Origin: Candidatus Aminicenantota bacterium
GTDB taxonomy: Bacteria; Acidobacteriota; Aminicenantia; Aminicenantales; Aminicenantaceae
Length of the DNA: 16,568 nt
NCBI GenBank assembly: GCA_030615975.1
Contig: JAUWYH010000012.1
Span: 1 to 16,568 of the forward strand
Reading direction: 5' to 3'
Made by a program: the position numbers and the translations under genes. The notes beneath the pieces were generated by a model, which worked only from the letters and a program-made list of their open reading frames with translations, had not been told where the DNA came from and did not search any database. The stretch's first letter is position 1. Each line of letters begins with the position of its first letter. Below are positions 6,636 through 13,520 of the stretch, piece after piece.

Positions 6636-6793
6636 GTAGATTCATAATATATCTATCAATTTCGTTTAATCCATGTAGACTGTTCTGTACGTTAAGTCCG
6701 TTAGATTAAAAAACTGGACAGACAAAACAAAAAAATGAGGCTGTCTTGTTGGTTTCTCCCGCTCCAAATAGGATAATGGGTTAAGCAGAAACA

Positions 6794-6811
6794 ACGTGAT
6801 TAACGTGATTA
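6794..6811 (+). repeat. 9-bp tandem repeat in front of the rhomboid gene
   Basis: ACGTGATTA occurs twice without a gap, ending 6 bases before the ATG at 6818. It could be a repressor site or chance. Confidence 0.35.
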
Positions 6812-6817
6812 AATAGA

Positions 6818-7489
6818 ATGTTTATTCCGCTCAAAGATGAGAATCCCACTTCTCGCTTTCCTTATGTGACTGTTTTCTTTATCGGTCTGAATATCCTGAT
6901 TTTTTTCTATCAAATTTTATCTCCTCAGGGATTACAGTACTATGTTTATAAAATGGGAGCCATCCCCTACGAAATCACTCATTTCAAGACACTTTCCTTT
7001 TTCCCTCGAATCTCTCCTCCTTTATCTTTGATAACATCCATGTTCCTTCACGGAGGTTTATTCCATCTCTTCGGGAACATGCTTTATCTCTGGATATTCG
7101 GCAATAACATCGAGGATTTCCTGGGCCCTATCCGATTCGTGCTTTTCTATCTTTTTTCAGGATTAGGCGCCAGCTTGACCCATATTATTTTCAATCCTAA
7201 TTCTCAAGTCCCAATGATCGGGGCAAGCGGGGCAATAGCAGGAGTGCTCGGTGCTTATTTGATTTTGTATCCTGGAGCTAAAGTTCTGACTCTTGTTTTT
7301 TTGTTTTTTTTCATCCGGATTCTTCCCATCCCCGCAGCCGTTATCCTCGGCCTATGGTTTTTAGCCCAGGTGCTGAATATCGGCCTTGGAGGCGGAGTGG
7401 CTTGGTTTGCCCACATCGGTGGGTTTTTGATTGGGATTGGCTTGATAAAAATTTATTCAAAAAAGAAATATAAAGTCTGGATTCATTAA
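6818..7489 (+). CDS. rhomboid-family intramembrane serine protease
   Basis: This 223-residue integral membrane protease has six or more hydrophobic segments. The rhomboid hallmarks are all present: the N-terminal FPYVTVFFIGLNILIFFYQ helix, HLFGNMLYLWIFG with His83 and Asn87, the catalytic GASG with Ser137, and AHIGGF with catalytic His199. Ser137 and His199 form the dyad that cuts substrate helices inside the membrane. The basic tail KIYSKKKYK should be cytoplasmic. Length fits the short bacterial class. Substrates cannot be read from the context: a TPR protein precedes it and ribosomal genes follow, each with its own promoter. No Shine-Dalgarno is seen before ATG 6818. The 9-bp tandem repeat lies immediately upstream. 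Confidence 0.93.
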   Translation: MFIPLKDENPTSRFPYVTVFFIGLNILIFFYQILSPQGLQYYVYKMGAIPYEITHFKTLSFFPRISPPLSLITSMFLHGGLFHLFGNMLYLWIFGNNIEDFLGPIRFVLFYLFSGLGASLTHIIFNPNSQVPMIGASGAIAGVLGAYLILYPGAKVLTLVFLFFFIRILPIPAAVILGLWFLAQVLNIGLGGGVAWFAHIGGFLIGIGLIKIYSKKKYKVWIH

Positions 7490-7517
7490 TTATAAAAGTC
7501 TGACTCCATACAAGAGG

Positions 7518-7546
7518 TTGACAACCCCCTAAAGATTTAGTATTTT
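7518..7546 (+). promoter_or_regulatory. promoter of the rplM operon
   Basis: A perfect TTGACA (7518-7523) is followed after 17 bases by TATTTT (7541-7546). Transcription would start near 7553, about 40 bases before the rplM ATG. It is the only good promoter seen ahead of the six-gene translation run. Confidence 0.65.
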
Positions 7547-7592
7547 AGAGCATCGCTGAGATTCAAGAAATTAAGACTAAGGCTTAAAATAG

Positions 7593-8021
7593 ATGAAAAC
7601 ATTCGTACCCAAAAAAAATGAGATCGATAGGATATGGTGGCTTATAGACGCTGAAGGAAAAATTCTTGGGCGATTAGCCACTGAAATTGCTGTTTTATTG
7701 CGGGGAAAGAGGAAACCCCAATATGTTAGCTTTATGGATAGCGGAGATTTTGTGATCGTGATTAATGCTAAAAAGATAAAAGTGACAGGAAGAAAGATGG
7801 AGCAGAAAAAATATTATTCCCATTCTGGCTATCCTGGAGGATTAAAGGAAAAGACTTTGAAAGAGCTTTTAGAAAAGAAGCCAGAAGAAGTAATTCGGAA
7901 GGCGGTATGGGGAATGATTCCCAAAAACAAGCTCGGTCGAGCTGTATGTAAAAAGCTTAAAGTCTATCGAGGTCCTCATCATCCTCATCAAGCACAAAAA
8001 CCACAGGAATACAATTTTTAG
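7593..8021 (+). CDS. rplM: 50S ribosomal protein L13
   Basis: The 142 residues match the normal L13 length. Diagnostic stretches are WWLIDAEGKILGRLATEIA (near 15-33), LRGKRKPQY, SGDFVIVINAKKIKVTGRK, YYSHSGYPGG, AVWGMIPKNKLGR and the C-terminal VYRGPHHPHQAQKP. L13 binds 23S rRNA early in 50S assembly. It is first in a run rplM-rpsI-rpsB-tsf-pyrH-frr. The rpsI ribosome site AGGAGG overlaps its stop codon, so translation of the two is probably coupled. Confidence 0.98.
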   Translation: MKTFVPKKNEIDRIWWLIDAEGKILGRLATEIAVLLRGKRKPQYVSFMDSGDFVIVINAKKIKVTGRKMEQKKYYSHSGYPGGLKEKTLKELLEKKPEEVIRKAVWGMIPKNKLGRAVCKKLKVYRGPHHPHQAQKPQEYNF

Positions 8022-8029
8022 GAGGCAAG

Positions 8030-8434
8030 TTGAGTTTAATACAGTATTACGGCACTGGAAAGAGAAAGACATCGGTGGCAAGGGTGTTTCTCCGTCCTGG
8101 GAAAGGAGATGTCACTTTATACGTGAATAAAAAATCTCATCCGTTTTCAGAGTATTTTCACTTGGATAGTCAAAAGCATACGATTAAACAGCCTTTTCTC
8201 TTGACCGAGACAGATAATAAATTTGATTTATTTATTCGAGTGAACGGAGGGGGAAGAAGCGGCCAAGCAGGAGCCATTCGATTAGGGATTGCCAGAGCAT
8301 TGCTTGAATTCAATAAGGAGTTGAGGCAAACTCTGAGGGGAGCAGGGCTGCTGACAAGAGATGCCAGGATTAAAGAAAGAAAGAAATATGGATTGTTAGG
8401 CGCCCGGAAGGCTCCTCAATATCATAAAAGATAA
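8030..8434 (+). CDS. rpsI: 30S ribosomal protein S9
   Basis: The 134-residue protein shows YYGTGKRKTSVARVFLRPGKG near the N-terminus, VNGGGRSGQAGAIRLGIARA in the middle, and the RNA-binding tail LLTRDARIKERKKYGLLGAR ending KAPQYHKR. In S9 this tail reaches into the decoding centre and contacts P-site tRNA. The start is TTG 8030, four bases after AGGAGG (8020-8025), which overlaps the rplM stop. No ATG lies before the conserved YYGTGKRK motif, so a non-ATG start is required. Confidence 0.97.
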   Translation: MSLIQYYGTGKRKTSVARVFLRPGKGDVTLYVNKKSHPFSEYFHLDSQKHTIKQPFLLTETDNKFDLFIRVNGGGRSGQAGAIRLGIARALLEFNKELRQTLRGAGLLTRDARIKERKKYGLLGARKAPQYHKR

Positions 8435-8447
8435 AGAGAGGATTTTG

Positions 8448-9266
8448 TTGGTTTCAGTAACGATGAAGGAACTTTTAGAAGCAGGAGTGCATTTTGGTCA
8501 CCAGACTAGAAGGTGGAATCCTAAAATGAAAGATTATATTTTCGGGAAGAGAAACGGCATCTATATCGTCGATCTACAGAAAACAATAAAAATTTTCAAG
8601 GATGCTCTTCAATTCATAAGGAGTGTAGCAGAAGACGGAAAAGAAATGCTTTTGGTTGGGACTAAAAAGCAGGCGCAAGATATAATCAGAGAATATTCAT
8701 TAAAATGCGAATCCTGTTATGTCAACCAGCGATGGCTGGGGGGGCTGCTGACCAATTTTGGTGTCCTCAGAGGAAGCGTGGAAAGGCTTATCGAATTAGA
8801 AGAAATGAAAGAGGATGGACGCTGGGATCTGCTCTCGAAAAAGGAACAGTCAAAGCTGGACAAGGTATTCAGAAAACTGTCCAAAAATTTGGGGGGAATA
8901 AAGAGCATGGTAGAGATGCCTGGAGCCTTATTTGTGATAGATTCCACCAAAGAAGAAATAGCGATCAATGAGGCGCAAAAGCTGAATATTCCTATTGTGG
9001 CTGTGGTTGATACTAACGGGAATCCAGAGAACATAAATTATCCTATCCCCGGAAATGATGATGCAGTAAGGGCTATCGAGTTATTCGCCTCTAAAGTGTC
9101 TGAAGCCGTAATTGAGGGTAAAAAAACAAGAATTGAAAAAGAGCTCCAAGAGGCTAAAAAGGAGGAGGAAGCCAAGCCTGAAGAACAACCGCCTCCTTCC
9201 CTTGAAGAGTCACAAACCGAAGGAGGGAAGGAGAGCCCTTCTTCGAGTCCAAAGGAGTCAACATAA
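8448..9266 (+). CDS. rpsB: 30S ribosomal protein S2
   Basis: The S2 core is clear: MKELLEAGVHFGHQTRRWNP at the N-terminus, YIFGKRNGIYIVDLQKT, VGTKKQAQ, NQRWLGGLLTNF, and VDTNGNPENINYPIPGNDDA with the following helix. S2 joins the back of the 30S subunit late and recruits S1. After residue ~225 comes an acidic, Pro/Ser/Glu-rich tail of roughly 45 residues that looks unstructured; tails of this kind vary between lineages. Two TTG codons lie in tandem at 8445 and 8448. I prefer 8448 because GAGAGG (8436-8441) is then 6 bases away. ATG 8463 at MKELL is a less likely alternative. It follows rpsI by 13 bases. Confidence 0.96.
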   Translation: MVSVTMKELLEAGVHFGHQTRRWNPKMKDYIFGKRNGIYIVDLQKTIKIFKDALQFIRSVAEDGKEMLLVGTKKQAQDIIREYSLKCESCYVNQRWLGGLLTNFGVLRGSVERLIELEEMKEDGRWDLLSKKEQSKLDKVFRKLSKNLGGIKSMVEMPGALFVIDSTKEEIAINEAQKLNIPIVAVVDTNGNPENINYPIPGNDDAVRAIELFASKVSEAVIEGKKTRIEKELQEAKKEEEAKPEEQPPPSLEESQTEGGKESPSSSPKEST

Positions 9267-9280
9267 AGAAGGAGACTTAG

Positions 9281-9877
9281 ATGGAAATAGCTGCTGATAT
9301 GGTTAAAGAGCTCAGACAGCGGACTGGAATTGGTATGATGGAGTGTAAAAAAGCACTCCAGGAAAGTAAAGGAGACATGGATAAGGCCATTCTCATTTTA
9401 AGAAAAAAGGGGTATGCTCGAGCCAAAGAAAAGATGAGTCGGGAAGCAGCAGATGGGGTTGTGGGATCTTACATTCATCTTGACGGAAAGATAGGAGTCT
9501 TGGTAGAAGTGAATTGTGAGTCGGATTTTGTGGCTCGAAACGAAGAATTTAAGGAATTAGTCAAAAATATTGCCATGCATATTGCGGCTGCAAACCCCCA
9601 ATATGTTTCCTCAGCAGAGGTTCCAGAAAATGTCCTGGAGCAAGAAAAAGAGGTCATCCGGGAGCAATTCAAAGATTCCAAAAAGCCTGCTGAGATTATG
9701 GAGAGAATTGTTCAAGGAAAATTGAGGAAGTTTTACGAGGAGGTCTGTCTTCTCGACCAGCCTTTCATAAAAGACGATAAAATTTCGGTAAAAGAGCTTG
9801 TAGCCTCTTATATTGCCAAATTTGGAGAAAACATAAAAATAAGAAGGTTTGCTCGTTTTGAGTTGGGCAAACCCTAA
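9281..9877 (+). CDS. tsf: translation elongation factor Ts
   Basis: EF-Ts exchanges GDP on EF-Tu. The 198 residues begin with the UBA-like domain: MVKELRQRTGIGMMECKKAL, with the usual TG.GMM..KKAL signature. KMSREAADGVVGSYIHLDGK and GVLVEVNCESDFVARNEEF follow; the latter contains the DFVA motif that contacts EF-Tu. The length is the short one-repeat form seen in Thermus and cyanobacteria rather than the ~283-residue E. coli form. AAGGAG (9269-9274) lies 6 bases before the ATG. It follows rpsB by 14 bases, the usual pairing. Confidence 0.97.
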   Translation: MEIAADMVKELRQRTGIGMMECKKALQESKGDMDKAILILRKKGYARAKEKMSREAADGVVGSYIHLDGKIGVLVEVNCESDFVARNEEFKELVKNIAMHIAAANPQYVSSAEVPENVLEQEKEVIREQFKDSKKPAEIMERIVQGKLRKFYEEVCLLDQPFIKDDKISVKELVASYIAKFGENIKIRRFARFELGKP

Positions 9878-9887
9878 GACTTATATT

Positions 9888-10607
9888 ATGCCTCGAATTG
9901 AACCTGCCTATAAGAGAATTTTGCTAAAGCTCTCTGGGGAATCTCTTTTAGGAGGATATGACTACGGAATTGATCTTGAGATGGCAAAGTCCATCGCTCA
10001 AGAGATAAAAGAGATTCACGATTTAGGGGTTCAAATCGCTATCGTGATTGGTGGGGGAAATATTTTTCGTGGAGTGCATGGGACCGAAGTGGGGATGGAT
10101 CGAGCTTCAGCAGACTACATAGGATTGCTGGCCACTGTGATGAACGGAATCGCTCTCCAGAGCGCTCTGGAGAAAGAGGGAGTTTTCACCCGCCACATCT
10201 CGGCTGTTGAAATCAAAGCTGTAGCGGAGCCTTTTATAAGGAGAAGAGTAATAAGGCATCTTGAAAAGGGAAGAATTGTCATTTTTAGTGCAGGAATCGG
10301 GAGTCCTTATTTCACAACAGATACTGCAGCGGCTCTTAGAGCGCTGGAGATCAAGGCTCAGGTGATATTGAAGGCGACAAAAGTTGATGGTATCTATTCC
10401 GCCGATCCATTAAAGGATAAAACCGCCAAGAAATTCTATTCTATTAAATATTTAGATGTAATAAAAAAAGGTTTGAAAGTGATGGATACGACAGCCATTT
10501 CTTTATGTAAAGATAATGAGCTGCCAATCATTGTCTTCAACCTTAAGAAGAAAGGAAACATAAAAAAGGCCGTTTTAGGCCAAAAAATTGGGACACGGGT
10601 TTATTAA
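9888..10607 (+). CDS. pyrH: uridylate kinase (UMP kinase)
   Basis: PyrH phosphorylates UMP to UDP and is the bacterial hexameric type of the amino-acid-kinase fold. The 239 residues show YKRILLKLSGESL at the N-terminus, VIGGGNIFRG for phosphate binding, the ATVMNGIAL helix, YFTTDTAAALRALE in the acceptor site, and KATKVDGIYSADP in the nucleotide-binding part. ATG 9888 is chosen because homologous proteins start shortly before KRILLKLSGE; the frame is also open further upstream to TTG 9849, which would overlap tsf. There is no real ribosome site, and the start is 10 bases after the tsf stop, so translation may depend on coupling. The order tsf-pyrH-frr is widely conserved. Confidence 0.96.
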   Translation: MPRIEPAYKRILLKLSGESLLGGYDYGIDLEMAKSIAQEIKEIHDLGVQIAIVIGGGNIFRGVHGTEVGMDRASADYIGLLATVMNGIALQSALEKEGVFTRHISAVEIKAVAEPFIRRRVIRHLEKGRIVIFSAGIGSPYFTTDTAAALRALEIKAQVILKATKVDGIYSADPLKDKTAKKFYSIKYLDVIKKGLKVMDTTAISLCKDNELPIIVFNLKKKGNIKKAVLGQKIGTRVY

Positions 10608-10641
10608 GAGGAAATCCTGGATTCCCTGAGGAAAGGCTTAT

Positions 10642-10734
10642 GGAAAAAAGGGGACAGGCTTCTTTTTCTGCGTGTAGTGTCCCTGAAAGGATTATTTCCT
10701 TTCTCCAGAAAAAGATGCCTGTCCCTTTTTTTCC
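10642..10734. repeat. 93-bp palindromic element between pyrH and frr
   Basis: The arms 10642-10670 and 10706-10734 are inverted repeats of 29 bases matching at 27. Each contains GGGACAGGC flanked by A- and T-rich runs (outer GGAAAAAA, inner CTTTTTCTG). A second small hairpin, GAAAGGA/TCCTTTC (10685-10691 and 10697-10703), sits in the loop. There is no coding capacity. Tips and size fit a MITE- or REP-like element. As RNA it would form a very stable hairpin inside the operon. Confidence 0.7.
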
Positions 10735-10785
10735 GCAACTCTGGGAGAATGCCGAATATGCAATATCTTTAAAGAGGGTTTAGGG

Positions 10786-11343
10786 ATGGTTAAAGATATA
10801 TTAAGAAAGATTGAAAAGAACATGAAGGATTCAGTGGAGCATCTTCGTAAGGATCTGAGCAAATTAAGAACAGGTCGAGCAAATATTCACCTTTTAGAGG
10901 ATATAAAAGTGGAATATTATGGAAACTTGACCCCCATCAATCAAGTGGCTACTCTTGGAGTCCCCGATCCTACGTTGATCACAGTCCAGCCCTGGGACTC
11001 CTCCTTATTGGAAGCTATTGATAAGGCAATTAGGAGTGCTGATCTTGGCCTTAATCCTGTTAACGATGGCAAGATTCTCAAGATCCCGATTCCTCCTTTG
11101 GATGAGGAGAGAAGAAGGCAAATAGCCAAGCATATAGGGAGGATGTTAGAAGAAGAGAAAACTGTACTTCGGAACATGAGAAGAGAAAGCAAGGAAATGA
11201 TTGAAGAACTGGAAAATGAGAAAGAGATAACAGAAGATGATAAGTTTTGGGGTTATGATAAGCTTCAAGAAGTGACCGATGAATACATGAAGAGATTAGA
11301 AGAAATTTCTGCTGCTAAAGAAAAAGAGATTTTAGAGTTATAG
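10786..11343 (+). CDS. frr: ribosome recycling factor
   Basis: RRF works with EF-G to split the post-termination ribosome. The 185 residues show the family features in order: LRKDLSKLRTGRANIHLLED, VEYYGNLTPINQVATLGVPD, LITVQPWDSSLLEAIDKAIR, SDLGLNPVNDGKILKIPIPP, LDEERRRQIAKHIGRMLEE, and NMRRESKEMIEELENEKEIT before a long C-terminal helix. AAGAGGG (10772-10778) lies 7 bases before the ATG. It ends the translation run and converges on the minus-strand operon; only 42 bases separate the two stops, and no clear terminator is visible there. Confidence 0.98.
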   Translation: MVKDILRKIEKNMKDSVEHLRKDLSKLRTGRANIHLLEDIKVEYYGNLTPINQVATLGVPDPTLITVQPWDSSLLEAIDKAIRSADLGLNPVNDGKILKIPIPPLDEERRRQIAKHIGRMLEEEKTVLRNMRRESKEMIEELENEKEITEDDKFWGYDKLQEVTDEYMKRLEEISAAKEKEILEL

Positions 11344-11385
11344 AAGAGCAAGAAAAGCTAGAAAGGCGAGAACAGCAAGAGCCCC

Positions 11386-12291
11386 CTACTTTCTTCTAAA
11401 CCAATTCTCGGTTGTTCCAAATTTTGTCCTTATTACCACTCCCCAGCCGATTATACTCAAAACGAAAGAAAATAGAGAGCCGATAACCGGTATGAAGCCG
11501 ATGAAACCCACTATGATTAGGCCTAAAATGACAGCCAGAAGCGGAGAAGGTTGCTTTCTGCTAAAGGCCTTGGAAAGGCTCTCTCCAAAGAAAAAAAACA
11601 GGATTACGCGACTTAAAATTTTGATGATTACCCCGATAAAAATGAGAACGATCAGGATAGGAATGCCTATCAAAATTAAAGAAAGGAGGGCAGAAAAGAT
11701 GATTAAGCCAGTAAAGATGATGATGCCTAAAAGGCCTGTACCGAAAACTGGCCAGAAAGATTTTCTGATTTGGGAGGAGGCAAAGGAAATCTGGCGGGGA
11801 AAGATGGCTGTCAAAGCCAATGCAAGAATAAACCAGAAAAAAAGTGTAATTAATTTGATAATGATAAGGAAAGGAATAAAAGGAGCAAAACTCACGCCGC
11901 TCAGAAAACCTAATATATCTTTGAAGTTCTCGATCTTGAAGTAAACGGTATCTCCATTCACAATTGTTCCAGGCTCTTTTTCAAGAGTCCCTCCCAGGGC
12001 GACAACGTCCCCTCTTATTATGGCAGAAGACCGCAAAGTGATTTGTGATCCCAATCCCAAAACCACCTCTCCAACTTCGCCTTCCACTGTAATTGTGCCG
12101 CCAAAGGCGACAACACCTTCGTTGACTTTTCCTTTAATGAGGATGTCTCCCCCTAAAGCTATGACGTTGTCCTGAACCTCATCTTCTGCCACAAGGATAT
12201 CTTCTTGCACGACAATACCTTGACCTTGCAGGGGCATATACCCCATAAATATAAATAGAACGATTAATGGAATTAGTCTTTTATTTTTCAT
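11386..12291 (-). CDS. membrane protein with periplasmic beta-helix (bactofilin-like) domain
   Basis: I do not recognise a named family with certainty. The 301 residues begin with a signal sequence (LIPLIVLFIFMGYMPLQGQG). Residues ~40-115 are short repeats of hydrophobic and glycine-rich strands (NVIALGGDILIKGKV, GVVAFGGTITVEGEV, VVLGLGSQITLRSSA, DVVALGGTL), a right- or left-handed beta-helix like bactofilins or polymer-forming proteins. Residues ~128-295 are very hydrophobic, with perhaps five or six membrane helices, ending in WFRRK. The protein should therefore put a stacked beta domain outside the inner membrane. Its ATG overlaps the anti-sigma stop (ATGA, 12288-12291). Being last in a sigma/anti-sigma operon, it is likely a sensor partner or an envelope-stress output. 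Confidence 0.75.
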   Translation of the reverse strand: MKNKRLIPLIVLFIFMGYMPLQGQGIVVQEDILVAEDEVQDNVIALGGDILIKGKVNEGVVAFGGTITVEGEVGEVVLGLGSQITLRSSAIIRGDVVALGGTLEKEPGTIVNGDTVYFKIENFKDILGFLSGVSFAPFIPFLIIIKLITLFFWFILALALTAIFPRQISFASSQIRKSFWPVFGTGLLGIIIFTGLIIFSALLSLILIGIPILIVLIFIGVIIKILSRVILFFFFGESLSKAFSRKQPSPLLAVILGLIIVGFIGFIPVIGSLFSFVLSIIGWGVVIRTKFGTTENWFRRK

Positions 12292-12866
12292 GCTTTTTCT
12301 CCAGTCATGAATTTTCTTCTCATACCGTAAAGCAAAGAAGCAGACAAAATGAGGGTGAGGGTGATAAGGAGTATTTGTATTTCAGGACTAAGGATTGTTG
12401 TCAAGCGAGCAAAACCCTCGATGAGGAATCTAGAGAATTGGACAATAATTTTAACAAGGAGAGTAGCGAGTTTAAAGAGTTTGACAAAAAGGATCGAAAT
12501 GTTTCGGACTAGATCCAATAGTGAAAAACTAAGGTTGATGAGGAGGCGTGCAAGATTCTGGCCAGATAACAAAAAGAAAGCAAGAAACATGAGGATAATC
12601 GAAGAAAAGCCAACAGCCATGGTTATGAACCAGCTCCTAGCAGTAACCTTTTCAGGGAAAATCTGGGCCATAACCTGGCGAATGAAATCAGGGGGTGTTT
12701 CCCAGAGTGTAAGACTTTCTGATGCTTGAAGCAAAATCCTTCTTTCTTCGAGTGCATTTTTGCATTTTAAACAGGAGGCAAGATGCTCTTCAATTTTTTT
12801 ATTTTCAGAAGGGGAGAACTCTTTCTCGAGATAGAGATAAATCTGGTCGATTCGGAGGCATGTCAT
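12288..12866 (-). CDS. zinc-finger anti-sigma factor, membrane-bound
   Basis: The 192-residue protein has an N-terminal zf-HC2/ZAS region. It contains the HLASCLKCK motif (His-x3-Cys-x2-Cys) near residues 28-36, with Cys3 as possible fourth ligand. Such domains clamp ECF sigma factors and release them on a signal. Hydrophobic helices follow at ~79-102 (WFITMAVGFSSIILMFLAFF) and ~160-184 (IQILLITLTLILSASLLYGM). Between them lies a long amphipathic, partly hydrophobic stretch (LARLLINLSFSLLDLVRNIS) that may lie in or on the membrane. The gene overlaps the sigma gene upstream by ATGA (12863-12866) and the beta-helix gene downstream by ATGA, so all three products are probably translated in coupled fashion. 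Confidence 0.85.
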   Translation of the reverse strand: MTCLRIDQIYLYLEKEFSPSENKKIEEHLASCLKCKNALEERRILLQASESLTLWETPPDFIRQVMAQIFPEKVTARSWFITMAVGFSSIILMFLAFFLLSGQNLARLLINLSFSLLDLVRNISILFVKLFKLATLLVKIIVQFSRFLIEGFARLTTILSPEIQILLITLTLILSASLLYGMRRKFMTGEKA

Positions 12867-13426
12867 TCTTTTCCCTCCAGAACATGACGAATCAATTCTT
12901 TGGCTTGAAAGACTCTGTTTTTAATCGTTCCAACAGGCAGGCCTTTTATCTCTGCTATCTCTTCATAGCTGAATTCGTTGATATGCCTCCAGACAAACAA
13001 CTCTCTTAAATAAGCAGGAATTTTTTCTAAAGCTCGTTCAATCCTTTCTCTGAGTTGTGAGATTTCGAGTTTTCTAACCAAGGAAGGTTCGTCATCAGGG
13101 ATTTGTAAGGAGGGTCTATTGTAGTCCCTCCCTTGATATTGATCAATGGAGAAGGCATCTATTTTTTTCTTTCGCCAGTAATCGATGATAAAATTGGAGG
13201 CAATCTTAAAGAGCCAGGCTCGGAATTTGTATTGAGGCTTATAGGAATGAAGCGAGGAATATGTTTTAATAAACACCTCTTGCGTAAAATCAAGAGCAAG
13301 TTGTCGTTCTCCAACCATTCGCCCGATGTAATTGAGAAGAGGCTGCTGATACTTTCGGATGATCATTTCAAATGCCTCTCTTTCACCCTTGAGAGTTTGT
13401 TCGATTAATTCCTTATCTTCATCCAT
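12863..13426 (-). CDS. ECF-family RNA polymerase sigma factor
   Basis: This 187-residue protein has only regions 2 and 4. Region 2 runs ~10-85: EREAFEMIIRKYQQPLLNYI, LALDFTQEVFIKTYSSLHSY, then FRAWLFKIASNFIIDYWRKK, which binds the -10 element. Region 4 runs ~125-185: ALEKIPAYLRELFVWRHINE, FSYEEIAEIKGLPVGTIKNR, VFQAKELIRHVLEG, the helix-turn-helix for the -35 element. No extra domains are present. The ATG at 13426 is preceded by AGGA placed in a hairpin loop, and by an ECF-like promoter at 13452-13479. The anti-sigma gene follows with an ATGA overlap. The nearest well-studied relatives by layout are SigW/RpoE-type regulators of envelope stress; the trigger here is unknown. Confidence 0.92.
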   Translation of the reverse strand: MDEDKELIEQTLKGEREAFEMIIRKYQQPLLNYIGRMVGERQLALDFTQEVFIKTYSSLHSYKPQYKFRAWLFKIASNFIIDYWRKKKIDAFSIDQYQGRDYNRPSLQIPDDEPSLVRKLEISQLRERIERALEKIPAYLRELFVWRHINEFSYEEIAEIKGLPVGTIKNRVFQAKELIRHVLEGKE

Positions 13427-13427
13427 G

Positions 13428-13444
13428 GAGGACTTCCTGTCCTC
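13428..13444 (-). promoter_or_regulatory. hairpin holding the ribosome site of the sigma gene
   Basis: On the minus strand GAGGAC and GTCCTC form a 6-bp stem around a 5-base loop AGGAA, one base before the ATG. The AGGA in the loop is 8 bases from the start codon and is the best ribosome site. If transcription begins at the ECF-like promoter, this hairpin forms the very 5' end of the mRNA and could regulate translation or stability. Confidence 0.4.
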
Positions 13445-13451
13445 AAAGAAT

Positions 13452-13479
13452 TATACGGAAACTAGAAAAAATGGTTTAA
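13452..13479 (-). promoter_or_regulatory. putative ECF-type (autoregulatory) promoter of the sigma operon
   Basis: Minus strand TTAAAC (13479-13474), then exactly 16 bases, then CGTATA (13457-13452). This is close to the SigW-type consensus TGAAAC-N16-CGTATA and keeps the AAC and CGT cores common to ECF promoters. A TATAAT overlaps at 13455-13450, but no matching sigma70 -35 is found at 16-18 bases. The predicted start is near 13444. Confidence 0.45.
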
Positions 13480-13511
13480 AAAAAAAGAAGCCTGCAGGCT
13501 GTCCCCTTTTT
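13478..13511 (-). terminator. terminator-like hairpin after lolA, from the GGGGACAGGC family
   Basis: Read on the minus strand, AAAAAGGGGACAG leads into the perfect 12-bp palindrome AGCCTGCAGGCT (13500-13489), then TTC and nine T. The AGCC/GGCT stem with the outer AAAAAG/CTTTTT pairing and T run makes a plausible intrinsic terminator 9 bases after the lolA stop. Its sequence matches an arm of the 93-bp element at 10642, with about six extra bases making the palindrome. Confidence 0.5.
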
Positions 13512-13520
13512 CCATTTTTA

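Noticed and set aside
6710..6770. GGACAG...CTGTC with A-rich flanks, faintly like the palindromic family
   Set aside because: Only five bases pair and the GGGGAC tip is absent; not enough to call a copy.
7466..7508. AAAGTCTG seen twice around the rhomboid stop codon
   Set aside because: An 8-base direct repeat in AT-rich DNA; no symmetry and no partner feature, so chance is sufficient.
11492..11944. 150-residue plus-strand open frame
   Set aside because: Antisense to the beta-helix membrane protein; composed of Lys, Met and Ile from reverse-reading hydrophobic codons.
12349..12729. 126-residue plus-strand open frame
   Set aside because: Antisense to the anti-sigma gene, basic low-complexity translation, no ribosome site.
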